From: Desulfofustis sp.
Lineage (GTDB): Bacteria > Desulfobacterota > Desulfobulbia > Desulfobulbales > Desulfocapsaceae
NCBI GenBank assembly: GCA_030604345.1
Contig: JAUVWB010000007.1
Location: 1 to 16,153, forward strand
Length of the DNA: 16,153 nucleotides
Reading direction: 5' to 3'
The notes under the pieces are model-generated. The model was given only the letters and a program-made list of their open reading frames with translations, searched no databases and was not told the origin of the DNA. Shown here piece by piece: positions 1 to 7,418 of this stretch. The translations under genes and the position numbers were made by a program. The stretch's first letter is position 1, and every line of letters begins with the position of its first letter.

Positions 1-422
1 CGGGTCTTACCGAAGGACAAGGCCCCGCCTTTGCCGCCTTCCTGCATCTGGCGCATGAAAAAGATCCAGACCCCGATCAACAGGAGCATCGGGAACCAGG
101 AGACGAAGATGGTCATGAACCAGTTTTCCTTCTGCGACTCCTTGACGCTGATATCCACTCCGGCGTCGCGCAGCATCGGGATCAGCTGATCGTCATTGGG
201 CGGATAGACGGTGCGAAAGGGTTTGCCGTCCTGCAAGGTTCCGGAGATGGTGTCGCCGTCGATTCGTACGCGATTGATGGATTTGTTCTCGATGCGTGAG
301 ACGAATTCGGTATAGGAGAGCGATGACACGTTGCCCTGCGGTTTGTTGAACAGGTTGAAGAGCAGGATCATGGTCAGGCCGATTACCAGCCACATGCTCA
401 AGTTCTTGTAAAACGTATTCAA
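1..422 (-). CDS. ftsH: FtsH, ATP-dependent zinc metalloprotease, N-terminal part (cut by window edge)
   Basis: FtsH is a membrane-anchored AAA+ protease that degrades misfolded membrane proteins and short-lived regulators. Only the first 140 codons are present. They show a first membrane helix (about residues 10-25), a periplasmic domain (about 30-98), a second helix (about 101-122) and the start of the cytosolic part with the family's FMRQMQ-x-GGKGGALSFGK stretch. The AAA and zinc domains lie beyond the window. I chose a TTG start at 422 because GGAGG at 432-428 sits five bases upstream. The first in-frame ATG (395) would remove residues 1-9 just before the helix. carB lies upstream on the same strand with a 142-nt gap that has only a weak 5-bp stem (552-526), so ftsH may have its own promoter, although I found no convincing one. 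Confidence 0.93.
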   Translation of the reverse strand, partial: MNTFYKNLSMWLVIGLTMILLFNLFNKPQGNVSSLSYTEFVSRIENKSINRVRIDGDTISGTLQDGKPFRTVYPPNDDQLIPMLRDAGVDISVKESQKENWFMTIFVSWFPMLLLIGVWIFFMRQMQEGGKGGALSFGKT

Positions 423-427
423 AAATA

Positions 428-433
428 CCTCCC
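428..433 (-). promoter_or_regulatory. Ribosome binding site deciding the TTG start of ftsH
   Basis: The minus strand reads GGGAGG here, five bases before TTG at 422. No other start nearby has such a site, which favours the non-ATG start. Confidence 0.7.
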
Positions 434-564
434 GGCGCCGTCACCAGAAGCTGCAGTGCGCCGCTCAAAAAGTGTTAGTGGTCGTCGAAACGATGGTTAT
501 GGCTGCCCCTACATTAAAACATCTGCGGGTAAAGTCGAGACTGCGCCACCCGTTATTCTAGTCA

Positions 565-2148
565 TCAGGCAAACTTTTGTACAGGTTTTACCGCCACCGG
601 CTTGTTCCTCATCTCTTTGAGCGCCTTGACGAAGGCGGCGGCACCGCTGATGGTGGTGGTATACGGAATGTGCAGGTCGATGGCAGCCCGGCGAATCCGG
701 TAGCTGTCCTCGGTGGTCCTCCGTCCCAGAGAGGTATTGACGATCCAGGCAATGTCGTGATCCTGCACCTTGTCGAGGATATGCGGCCGGCCCTGGGATA
801 TTTTATTGATCCGTTGGCAGTCGATTCTGCTTTCCTGGAGAAAAAGAGCGGTGCCGTCGCTGGCGTAAATCGAGAAACCGAGTTCAATCAAGACCCTGGC
901 GATGGACACAACGGCCGGTTTGTCGTCGTCACGAACCGATATGAAGACGTTGCCGGTGGTGGGCAGCGATGATCCGGCTGCCAATTGCGCCTTGCCCAGA
1001 GCCATGCCGAGATCGTCGTCGATGCCCATCACTTCACCGGTAGATTTCATCTCCGGCCCGAGTAGGGAATCGACTCCGGCGAAACGATCGAAGGGGAAGA
1101 CCGCTTCCTTGACCGCCCAGTGTTTGATTCGTACCTCTGCGGTGACACCGAGTTCGGCCAGGGTCTTGCCGAGCATGACCTTGGTTGCCAGTTTGGCCAA
1201 CGGCACGCCGGTCGCCTTGCTGACGAAGGGCACGGTTCTCGAGGCACGCGGATTGACCTCGAGCACATAGAGGGTGTTGTCCTTGACGGCAAACTGCACG
1301 TTCATCAGGCCGATGACGCCGAGCTCGGCGGCCATGGCTTTGGTGGCTGCCATGATCTCCTGCACCATCGACTCGGGCAGGGTATGGGGGGGCAGAACGC
1401 AGGCCGAGTCGCCGGAGTGGATCCCGGCTTCCTCGATATGCTCCATGATACCGCCGATGACCGTCTGATGGCCGTCGCTGATGGCATCCACATCGACTTC
1501 GACGGCATCTTCGAGAAACTGGTCGATCAGGATTGGGTGATCCGGGGCAATTTCAGCGATAGTACGCATGAATTCGCGGATGCCGTCGTCGTTGTAAACG
1601 ATGCGCATGGCCCTGCCGCCGAGCACGTAGGATGGACGGACGACAACCGGATAACCGATGTGAGCGGCGGCTTGCAACGCCTCTTCAAGGGTCTGGACGG
1701 TATCGTTTTTCGGTTGCCGCAGGCCGAGCTTGCGCAGCAGCTGCTGGAACCGTTCGCGGTCTTCGGCCCGGTCGATGGCGTCGGGCGGGGTACCGATAAT
1801 CTTGACCCCTGCCGCCTCCAGGGGAACCGCGAGATTGAGAGGGGTCTGGCCGCCGAATTGAACGATGATGCCGTCCGGTTGTTCCCGTTCGATGATGTTG
1901 AGCACGTCCTCCCGGGTGAGCGGTTCGAAGTAGAGCTTGTCGGACGTGTCATAGTCGGTGGAGACGGTCTCCGGATTGGAGTTGACCATGATTGATTCCA
2001 CCCCCATCTCGCTCAGCGCAAACGAAGCATGGACGCAGCAGTAATCGAATTCGATGCCCTGACCGATCCGGTTCGGTCCGCCGCCGAGAATCATGATTTT
2101 CTTACGCGGGGTGCGAGACGCTTCGTTTTCCTGCTCGTAGGTGGAGTA
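565..2148 (-). CDS. carB: Carbamoyl-phosphate synthase large subunit, C-terminal half (after in-frame TAG)
   Basis: This stretch continues in the same frame as the N-terminal half and stays open for 527 codons to a TGA. It holds the second ATP-grasp unit, which phosphorylates carbamate to carbamoyl phosphate. It starts with the ILGGGPNRIGQGIEFDYCC motif and carries the metal-binding LEVNPRAS motif. The last ~135 residues form the MGS-like allosteric domain. The first methionine codon after the stop is at 2094, directly before ILGGGPNRIG, at the known domain boundary. That ATG has no good Shine-Dalgarno site (the preceding bases read CGTAAGAAAATC), but it lies only 54 nt past the stop, so reinitiation is conceivable. 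With the N-terminal half and one residue for TAG the total is 1070, the normal CarB length. Whether the two parts are made as one or two proteins cannot be told from sequence. Confidence 0.92.
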   Translation of the reverse strand, partial: YSTYEQENEASRTPRKKIMILGGGPNRIGQGIEFDYCCVHASFALSEMGVESIMVNSNPETVSTDYDTSDKLYFEPLTREDVLNIIEREQPDGIIVQFGGQTPLNLAVPLEAAGVKIIGTPPDAIDRAEDRERFQQLLRKLGLRQPKNDTVQTLEEALQAAAHIGYPVVVRPSYVLGGRAMRIVYNDDGIREFMRTIAEIAPDHPILIDQFLEDAVEVDVDAISDGHQTVIGGIMEHIEEAGIHSGDSACVLPPHTLPESMVQEIMAATKAMAAELGVIGLMNVQFAVKDNTLYVLEVNPRASRTVPFVSKATGVPLAKLATKVMLGKTLAELGVTAEVRIKHWAVKEAVFPFDRFAGVDSLLGPEMKSTGEVMGIDDDLGMALGKAQLAAGSSLPTTGNVFISVRDDDKPAVVSIARVLIELGFSIYASDGTALFLQESRIDCQRINKISQGRPHILDKVQDHDIAWIVNTSLGRRTTEDSYRIRRAAIDLHIPYTTTISGAAAFVKALKEMRNKPVAVKPVQKFA

Positions 2149-2151
2149 CTA
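2149..2151 (-). other. In-frame amber (TAG) codon interrupting carB
   Basis: The minus strand reads CCT TAC TAG TAC TCC ACC TAC GAG. CarB proteins usually have an aromatic residue, mostly Tyr, here (YTPYYYSTYE-like), so one base change from TAC or TAT explains it. The frame is intact on both sides. cmoB, ydbL and ydbH in this window also end in TAG, so TAG works as a normal stop here. Confidence 0.9.
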
Positions 2152-3777
2152 GTAAGGGGTGTAGGATTCGAACTCGGCGCCGCAGGTGTCCACCAGCTTG
2201 TAAACCGGCAAAACTCCCAGCCGATGGCGCAGACCACGGATATCGTCTTCGGCGGTCTGGGTGAGAAAGGCCAGTTGCCGATCGGAAAAACCCTGCTGCT
2301 TGCAGGCGTGCAGAAAATCCCGGTCAAGTCCGCGGAAACCGCGTTCCGTGATAGACTTTTCGGTCTCGACGATCTGCTTGAGGTTGTTGATAAACCAGGG
2401 ATCGATACCGGTCAGGGCGGAGATCCTGGTGGTCGACATGGATCGCTTCAAGGCTTCGTAAATATAGGAGACCCGCTTGGAACTGGGGGTCAGAAGACCG
2501 CTTTTCAGGTCCTCGTCATCCAGGTGGCTCAACACCTCCCTGCCGTCGCCGCCAAAACCGAAACGCCCGGTTTCCAGGGAGCGCATCCCCTTCTGGAAAG
2601 CCTCTTTGAAGGTTCGACCGATGGCCATGGTCTCACCGACCGATTTCATGGACGTGGTCAGGTAGTCGACGGCATCGGGAAACTTCTCGAACGTCCAGCG
2701 TGGGATCTTGACCACGCAGTAGTCGATGGTCGGCTCAAAAGAGGCGTAGGTCTCACGAGTGATGTCGTTGCGGATCTCGTCCAGGGTGTAGCCGACCGCG
2801 AGCTTGGCGGCGATCTTGGCGATGGGGAATCCGGTGGCCTTTGAGGCCAGCGCCGAGCTGCGCGATACCCGGGGGTTCATCTCGATGACCATCATCTCCC
2901 CATCCAGCGGGTTGACGGCGAACTGGACGTTGGAGCCGCCGGTCTCCACGCCGATCTCACGGATGATGGCAATGGCGGCGTCACGCATCTCCTGGTATTC
3001 GCGATCGGTCAGAGTCTGGGCCGGGGCGACGGTGATCGAGTCGCCGGTATGAACGCCCATCGGATCCATGTTCTCGATGGAACAGATGATGACCACGTTG
3101 TCGTTGCGGTCGCGCATCACCTCCAGCTCAAACTCCTTCCAGCCGAGCAGGCTTCGCTCGAGCATCAGTTCGCTGGTCATGGACAGGTCCAGGCCTTGTT
3201 TGCATAAGGTCTCGAGTTCCTGGCGGTTATAGGCGACACCGCCGCCGGTACCGCCGAGGGTGAAGCTCGGTCTGACGATCAGCGGGAAGCCGATGTCCTC
3301 GCCGGCCCGCATCGCCTCGTCGAGGGTATGAACGATGATCGACTCCGGGACCTTGAGGCCGATGGCCCGCATGGCGGCACGGAATTCCTCACGTCCTTCG
3401 GCCTTGCGGATAACCGAGATGTCGGCAGCGAGCATCTCCACCTGAAATTGCTCCAGGATCCCCAGTTCGGCTACCTTGATGGCCGTGTTCAGGGCGGTCT
3501 GGCCACCGAGCGTCGGCAACAGGGCGTCGGGGCGCTCCCGTTCGATAACCTTCGCCACCATCTCCGGGGTGATGGGTTCGATATAGGTGGCGTCGGCAAG
3601 ACCGGGGTCGGTCATGATAGTGGCCGGGTTGGAGTTGATCAGCACCACCTCGTAGCCTTCCTCTTTCAGGGCCTTGACCGCCTGCGTGCCGGAATAGTCG
3701 AACTCGCAGGCCTGGCTGATGATGATGGGGCCGGAGCCGATGATCAGGATCTTCTTGATGTCTGTTCGTTTGGGCAT
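2149..3777 (-). CDS. carB: Carbamoyl-phosphate synthase large subunit, N-terminal half (ends at in-frame TAG)
   Basis: CarB combines bicarbonate, two ATP and ammonia from CarA into carbamoyl phosphate for pyrimidine and arginine synthesis. This 542-residue part begins [17 protein letters not shown] and holds the carboxyphosphate ATP-grasp unit, including [13 protein letters not shown], the glycine-rich FTLGGTGGG loop and the metal-binding [19 protein letters not shown] motif. The oligomerisation domain follows and ends at AEFESYTPY. It starts 61 nt after carA on the same strand. I see no strong ribosome binding site before ATG 3777, so coupling to carA is likely. The family norm is about 1070 residues in one chain. 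Separate carB halves do occur naturally (Aquifex, Methanocaldococcus) with a break at nearly the same place. The break could be a natural split, a nonsense mutation or a sequence error. Confidence 0.92.
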   Translation of the reverse strand: MPKRTDIKKILIIGSGPIIISQACEFDYSGTQAVKALKEEGYEVVLINSNPATIMTDPGLADATYIEPITPEMVAKVIERERPDALLPTLGGQTALNTAIKVAELGILEQFQVEMLAADISVIRKAEGREEFRAAMRAIGLKVPESIIVHTLDEAMRAGEDIGFPLIVRPSFTLGGTGGGVAYNRQELETLCKQGLDLSMTSELMLERSLLGWKEFELEVMRDRNDNVVIICSIENMDPMGVHTGDSITVAPAQTLTDREYQEMRDAAIAIIREIGVETGGSNVQFAVNPLDGEMMVIEMNPRVSRSSALASKATGFPIAKIAAKLAVGYTLDEIRNDITRETYASFEPTIDYCVVKIPRWTFEKFPDAVDYLTTSMKSVGETMAIGRTFKEAFQKGMRSLETGRFGFGGDGREVLSHLDDEDLKSGLLTPSSKRVSYIYEALKRSMSTTRISALTGIDPWFINNLKQIVETEKSITERGFRGLDRDFLHACKQQGFSDRQLAFLTQTAEDDIRGLRHRLGVLPVYKLVDTCGAEFESYTPY

Positions 3778-3838
3778 GGTAGGTGTAACACGGATTGAAA
3801 AGAGAAGTCTGGCGGAACCGGTTGGTTTCGCTCCTGGC

Positions 3839-4972
3839 TCATAGGGGTCGGCGGTGCTCGTGCATCATGTCGATGAAGCGATCGAACAGGTAGAGCGAAT
3901 CGTGGGGGCCGGGCGCATGTTCCGGGTGATATTGTACCGAGAAGGCCGGCCAGCGCTTGTGGCGCATCCCTTCGCAACTGTTGTCGTTGAGGTTGATATG
4001 TGTCAATTCCACCTCATCCGGGTCAAGCGTCGACATGTCGACGCAGAAGCCATGGTTCTGAGAGGTTATTTCCACCCTGCCGGTGAGCAGGTTCTTGACC
4101 GGCTGGTTGCCGCCGCGATGGCCGAATTTGAGCTTGTAGGTGGAACCGCCATAGGCCAGGCCGAGCATCTGGTGACCCAGGCAGATACCGAAAATCGGCA
4201 GGCGGCCGAGGAGTTGCCGCAGGGTCGAGACCACGCCCTCGACGCCGGCCGGGTCACCGGGGCCGTTGGACAGGAAGATGCCGTCCGGCTCCATGGCCAT
4301 GATCGTGGCGGCGTCGGTGGTGGCCGGCACCACCTGGACCCGGCAACCTTTATCGGCCAGGATGCGGATCTGGTTGTATTTGATGCCGAAATCGAAAAGG
4401 ACCACCTTCAGCCCGTCGGCAGGACCTGCGGTCGTGCTGAAACTGCCGCCGGGTACCGGGTGGTTTTCGGCCCAGCCGTATGGGGTGCTGCAACTGACCA
4501 GCCGGACCATATCCTGGCCGATCAGGCCGGACCAGTTTTTCGCCTTCTCGACCAGTATCACCGCATCCAAATCCTCGGTGGAGACGATGCCCTTCATCGC
4601 CCCTTTGGTGCGGATGTGGCGGACCAGGGCCCTGGTGTCGAAACCTTCGACGCCTAGCACACCATAGGCCTGGAGGAATTCGGCCAGACTCTGCCGGGAG
4701 CGGAAATTGCTCGGCAGACGCTGGTACTCTTTGACCAGAAAGGCCTTCGGGTGAACGGCGGCCGATTCCATATCTTCCGGGTTGATGCCGTAGGTGCCGA
4801 TCAGCGGGTAGGTCATAACCACCAGTTGGCCGGTGTAGGAGGGATCGGTCAAGACCTCCTGGTAGCCGCTCATGGAGGTGTTGAAGACGATTTCGCCGAC
4901 CGCCTCGCCGGGGCCGGTAAACGACTGCCCTTCGAAGACGGTCCCATCTTCAAGGGCGATGACTGCTTTCAT
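3839..4972 (-). CDS. carA: Carbamoyl-phosphate synthase small (glutaminase) subunit
   Basis: CarA hydrolyses glutamine and passes ammonia to CarB. The 377-residue product has the CPSase small-chain N-terminal domain (about 1-150, with LEDGTVFEG and [17 protein letters not shown]). It is followed by a class I glutamine amidotransferase domain with oxyanion motif SNGPGDP (235-241), nucleophile Cys264 in GICLGHQ, and His349/Glu351 in [10 protein letters not shown]. All catalytic residues are present. I take the ATG at 4972 because AAGGAAG lies at suitable spacing and [10 protein letters not shown] is the usual N-terminus. A GTG six codons upstream (4990) is less likely. carB follows after 61 nt, so the two form an operon. 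Length and motifs fit the family and nothing looks degraded, unlike carB. Confidence 0.97.
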   Translation of the reverse strand: MKAVIALEDGTVFEGQSFTGPGEAVGEIVFNTSMSGYQEVLTDPSYTGQLVVMTYPLIGTYGINPEDMESAAVHPKAFLVKEYQRLPSNFRSRQSLAEFLQAYGVLGVEGFDTRALVRHIRTKGAMKGIVSTEDLDAVILVEKAKNWSGLIGQDMVRLVSCSTPYGWAENHPVPGGSFSTTAGPADGLKVVLFDFGIKYNQIRILADKGCRVQVVPATTDAATIMAMEPDGIFLSNGPGDPAGVEGVVSTLRQLLGRLPIFGICLGHQMLGLAYGGSTYKLKFGHRGGNQPVKNLLTGRVEITSQNHGFCVDMSTLDPDEVELTHINLNDNSCEGMRHKRWPAFSVQYHPEHAPGPHDSLYLFDRFIDMMHEHRRPL

Positions 4973-4992
4973 AGGAACTTCCTTCTGCACGG

Positions 4993-5007
4993 GTGGTCCG
5001 GAACCAC
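4993..5007 (-). promoter_or_regulatory. Small hairpin in the carA leader
   Basis: GTGGT and ACCAC form a five-base-pair stem around a five-base loop, ending about ten bases before the carA ribosome binding site. There is no U-tract, so this is not a classical attenuator. A role in translation control is only possible. Confidence 0.25.
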
Positions 5008-5112
5008 ATCAGTATTATTGCAGTTGCTGTCGAGGGGAAAACGGTCGGCGACTCACTGGAGCGGGTGGCGCAGCGTTATCTGCAGAGCCGTTTAGTAAAG
5101 ATAAAACGCCAA

Positions 5113-5142
5113 CATATAACTCGGAAAAGCGCATGTCGTCAA
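5113..5142 (-). promoter_or_regulatory. Candidate sigma70 promoter for carAB
   Basis: On the minus strand TTGACG (5142-5137) and TATATG (5118-5113) are separated by 18 bases. They match the -35 and -10 consensus at five and four of six positions. Transcription would start near 5105, leaving a leader of about 130 nt before carA. Confidence 0.5.
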
Positions 5143-5150
5143 GAGTAATC

Positions 5151-5204
5151 GGTGGTGGCCGGGAGGGGTCGGATCACCGCCACCGGCAGTGTCGGGGCTC
5201 TGCC
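5151..5204 (+). other. Possible structured leader upstream of the ModF-like gene
   Basis: GGTGGTGG (5151-5158) can pair with CCGCCACC (5177-5184), with one G-U pair. Directly after it, GGCAG (5185-5189) can pair with CTGCC (5200-5204). The two stems are adjacent and lie about 80 nt before the likely start at 5281. I do not recognise a known riboswitch consensus. The region is GC-rich, which favours chance pairing. Confidence 0.25.
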
Positions 5205-5280
5205 GCCGGCTGGTGAAAAGTACGCATCGTTTACGAGCCTGTGTTGTGTTTGCCAGGACAACGTGGTAAAGCAAGGGGCC

Positions 5281-6708
5281 ATGGAACAGAAACCATCAGC
5301 CAGTGCTCGGCAGGCCGAGGATCGTATCGAGCCGAACGAGGGTATCGACATGCAGCACGTCGTCGTGGAAGAATTGTCCATTGCGGCCTTCCGTGCTGAA
5401 AAGGGACAGGCCTGGTGCATACTCGGCGGAACCAGGTCCGGGATCGACCACTTCGTGTCATTGCTTGCCGGCGAGGAGGAAGTGCTGCAGGCCGGGCGAC
5501 TGGTCCTGCCGGAGCAACTGGCCGTTGTCAGTTTTCGCGGTCAGCAGGCATTGTTCGAAGAAGAGGTGCGGCGGGACGAGTCCGATTTTCTGGATTGCGT
5601 CGATCCCGGTACCCCGGCCCACACCTTTCTTCAACCGGGGCCGCGAACCGACCAACTGGTACGGACCTTTCGTTTGGACCACGTCCTGGATCGGGGCTAC
5701 CGCCAACTCAGTTCCGGCGAAAGCCGTAAGCTGCTGCTGCTTTCGGCGATCACCAGGGGGGCGCAGTACCTCCTGGTGGAAAACCCTTACGATGGCCTCG
5801 ATGTCAAGTCCTGTCAGGATTTTGACCACATCATGGCTGAGCTGCTGCAACAGGGATTCACCCTTATGCTGGTCCTGGCCAACCGGGTCGATATCCCGCC
5901 CTGGTGTACCCACCTGGCAGTCATCGATGCCGGGACCATGGTCCGCACCGGCCCACGAGACGAGGTGCTGGCGGCCTTGGACCAGGCCGAGTCGGCGGGG
6001 AGTTGGGAGCATCTGCTGAACGGGGAGCAGGCGTCGCCGGAGACGGCTCCCGAGGTACTGGTCAGGATGGTGACCGGCCATGCCCGCTACGGTGACCGGG
6101 AAATCTTTTCCGGTCTCGATTTCCAGGTCGATCGCGGCCAGCATACCTTGATCACCGGGCCGAACGGCGCCGGAAAATCGACCCTGCTGGCGGTGATCAG
6201 CGGCGACCATCCCGACTGTTACACCAACGAATTATACCTGTTCGGCATCCGCCGCGGCAGCGGAGAATCGATCTGGCAGTTGAAACGGCAGATGGGTATT
6301 GTCAGCCCGGCCTTACACCGGGAACATTATCTGCCGGGAAGCGCCCTGCAGGTAATCGTTTCCGGGTTCTTCGACTCCATTGGCCTCTATAACAAGCCGA
6401 CGCGGCAGCAGCAGCAGCAGGCCCGCTCGTGGCTGGCCGAGATCGGCTTGAGCGACCGGGAGAAGATACCGTTCAGGCGACTTGGGTATGGCGAACAGCG
6501 GTTGATCCTGATCGCCCGGGCCTTGATCAAGCTCCCCAAGCTGCTGGTGCTCGACGAGCCAACCCATGGCCTGGATGATCGTTACCGGGCCAGTCTGCTT
6601 GATTTTCTGGAGACCATTGCCGCTCGGCAGATCAGCACCATTCTCTACGTCAGCCATCGCCGGGATGAGTATCGCCCCTTTTTCCAACAGCACGTGGAGC
6701 TTGGTTGA
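5281..6708 (+). CDS. ModF/PhrA-type tandem ABC ATPase with degenerate first nucleotide site
   Basis: The 475-residue protein has two ABC ATPase domains and no membrane segment, as in E. coli ModF (PhrA, about 490 residues), whose function is not settled. Domain 2 matches closely: GPNGAGKST (293-301), SGDHP, FGIRRGSGESIW, SGFFDSIGLY, Walker B LLVLDEP (421-427) and switch His459. Domain 1 keeps a normal signature, LSSGE (143-147). However, its Walker A is GGTRSGID (49-56) with no lysine, and its Walker B reads LLVENPYDGLD (164-174), with Asn in place of the catalytic Glu. Domain 2's signature is weak (LGYGE, 401-405). So one composite site (domain 2 Walker A with domain 1 signature) should work and the other should not. 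ATG 5281 is used; ATG 5350 has a better ribosome binding site (GAGGG, spacing 7) and would drop 23 residues. No modABC genes are nearby. Confidence 0.88.
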   Translation: MEQKPSASARQAEDRIEPNEGIDMQHVVVEELSIAAFRAEKGQAWCILGGTRSGIDHFVSLLAGEEEVLQAGRLVLPEQLAVVSFRGQQALFEEEVRRDESDFLDCVDPGTPAHTFLQPGPRTDQLVRTFRLDHVLDRGYRQLSSGESRKLLLLSAITRGAQYLLVENPYDGLDVKSCQDFDHIMAELLQQGFTLMLVLANRVDIPPWCTHLAVIDAGTMVRTGPRDEVLAALDQAESAGSWEHLLNGEQASPETAPEVLVRMVTGHARYGDREIFSGLDFQVDRGQHTLITGPNGAGKSTLLAVISGDHPDCYTNELYLFGIRRGSGESIWQLKRQMGIVSPALHREHYLPGSALQVIVSGFFDSIGLYNKPTRQQQQQARSWLAEIGLSDREKIPFRRLGYGEQRLILIARALIKLPKLLVLDEPTHGLDDRYRASLLDFLETIAARQISTILYVSHRRDEYRPFFQQHVELG

Positions 6709-6753
6709 CCGCTGTCGCGAGTGGCGGGACTGTCTCTCGCGACGACGGTCAAC
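6704..6753. terminator. Long hairpin between convergent genes, possible bidirectional terminator
   Basis: GTTGACCG (6704-6711) pairs with CGGTCAAC (6746-6753), and GTCGCGAG (6714-6721) pairs with CTCGCGAC (6736-6743). The result is two perfect eight-base-pair stems split by a 2x2 internal loop, with a 14-nt loop. The left arm contains the TGA of the ModF-like gene. Neither strand has a T-run after the stem, so the terminator role rests on position between convergent genes. Confidence 0.5.
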
Positions 6754-6768
6754 AGCTGCTGGGTGCTA

Positions 6769-7314
6769 TCAAGAAAAGCTTTCTGCGAACAATTGTTCGA
6801 TGGCGGCGCGGCCAGCATCGCTCAGATAGCGAGTGCCGGAGCCGACGAACGTGTCGTACTTGATCAGGGGATGGTCTTCCTGCCAGCTGCCCCCTTTCCA
6901 GGTGAACCATTTTTCCTGGGGTTGGTCGAAGACATGCAGCGGCCGGTTGAAAATCTTGGCCAATTGTACCGCCCAACCGGTCCCGCCCTTGACCGAGCCG
7001 TCTTCTTGGATCGAGCCGACGACGAATATCTGGTGGCCGCTGTTGACCATGTGGAAGATGGCTTGCAGGACCTTACGGATCTTGTCGGTCTCGTAATAGG
7101 TACGGTGCATCATCCGGGAGGCGAGTTCCATGCTGATATCACCGCGCTCCAACTCCTCCTCGGTCAGCACTCGGATATTTTTCTCCCGGGACAGCTTGTG
7201 CCCCTCGAAGGTGTAGATGACCTCGTTGACGTTGTATTTTTCGGCGGTTTCACCGAAAACGGTCTCGGCTCCTTTCAGGCCGCCGCTGTAGAGTGTGCAG
7301 TTTTTCGGGTTCAT
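6769..7314 (-). CDS. SLOG/YpsA-like Rossmann-fold protein, function unknown
   Basis: The 181-residue protein resembles a widespread but uncharacterised family that I would place in the SLOG/YpsA superfamily of nucleotide-binding Rossmann proteins. Visible features are an N-terminal YSGG-x-KGAE motif (9-16), a FEGH motif (37-40), a conserved HRTY (70-73), a strand and loop IFVVGSI (96-102) and the glycine-rich GGTGWAVQLAK (110-120). WFTWKGGSW follows near 136-144. There is no signal peptide or membrane helix, so it is probably cytosolic. ATG 7314 is chosen because AAGGAA lies six bases upstream; the frame is open further back but lacks family-like sequence. It lies 104 nt after cmoB with a candidate promoter of its own. 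The family assignment is by motif memory and the substrate is unknown. Confidence 0.8.
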   Translation of the reverse strand: MNPKNCTLYSGGLKGAETVFGETAEKYNVNEVIYTFEGHKLSREKNIRVLTEEELERGDISMELASRMMHRTYYETDKIRKVLQAIFHMVNSGHQIFVVGSIQEDGSVKGGTGWAVQLAKIFNRPLHVFDQPQEKWFTWKGGSWQEDHPLIKYDTFVGSGTRYLSDAGRAAIEQLFAESFS

Positions 7315-7363
7315 GGGGTGTTCCTTGGTATAGGTTTCAAAAGCTGGATCCTTGCTGTTCGAT

Positions 7364-7391
7364 TCTATAATACAGATGGCGAGAAAGGCAA
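7364..7391 (-). promoter_or_regulatory. Candidate promoter for the SLOG-like gene
   Basis: On the minus strand TTGCCT (7391-7386) and TATAGA (7369-7364) are 16 bases apart, each matching consensus at four of six positions. A six-base-pair stem AACCGC/GCGGTT (7390-7395 with 7411-7416) lies just after the cmoB stop and abuts the -35 element. It may act as a weak terminator for the upstream operon. Confidence 0.4.
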
Positions 7392-7418
7392 CCGCACCTG
7401 CCCCTCTTTTGCGGTTTC

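Noticed and set aside
1120..1995. Plus-strand open frame of 291 codons
   Set aside because: It lies wholly antisense to carB, has no recognisable domain, and is the usual long shadow of a GC-rich gene. The same applies to 2029-2844 and 3854-4657.
2149..2151. Pyrrolysine or general reassignment of TAG to a sense codon
   Set aside because: cmoB, ydbL and ydbH end in TAG at the expected protein length, so TAG is a normal stop here. No pyl genes are in the window. Context-dependent readthrough remains open.
5111..5124. ModE-type molybdate operator (ACATATAAC half-site)
   Set aside because: Only one half-site is seen with no matching arm at proper spacing, and it overlaps the carA -10 element, which explains the AT-rich bases.
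5151..5280. Molybdenum-cofactor or cobalamin riboswitch before the ModF-like gene
   Set aside because: Stems can be drawn, but I could not match the conserved boxes of either class.
5458..6210. Minus-strand open frame of 250 codons
   Set aside because: It is antisense to the ModF-like ABC gene, whose motifs are clear on the plus strand.
6400..6423. Run of CAG repeats in the ModF-like gene
   Set aside because: It encodes a short glutamine run in a helical region and shows no sign of an expanding repeat.
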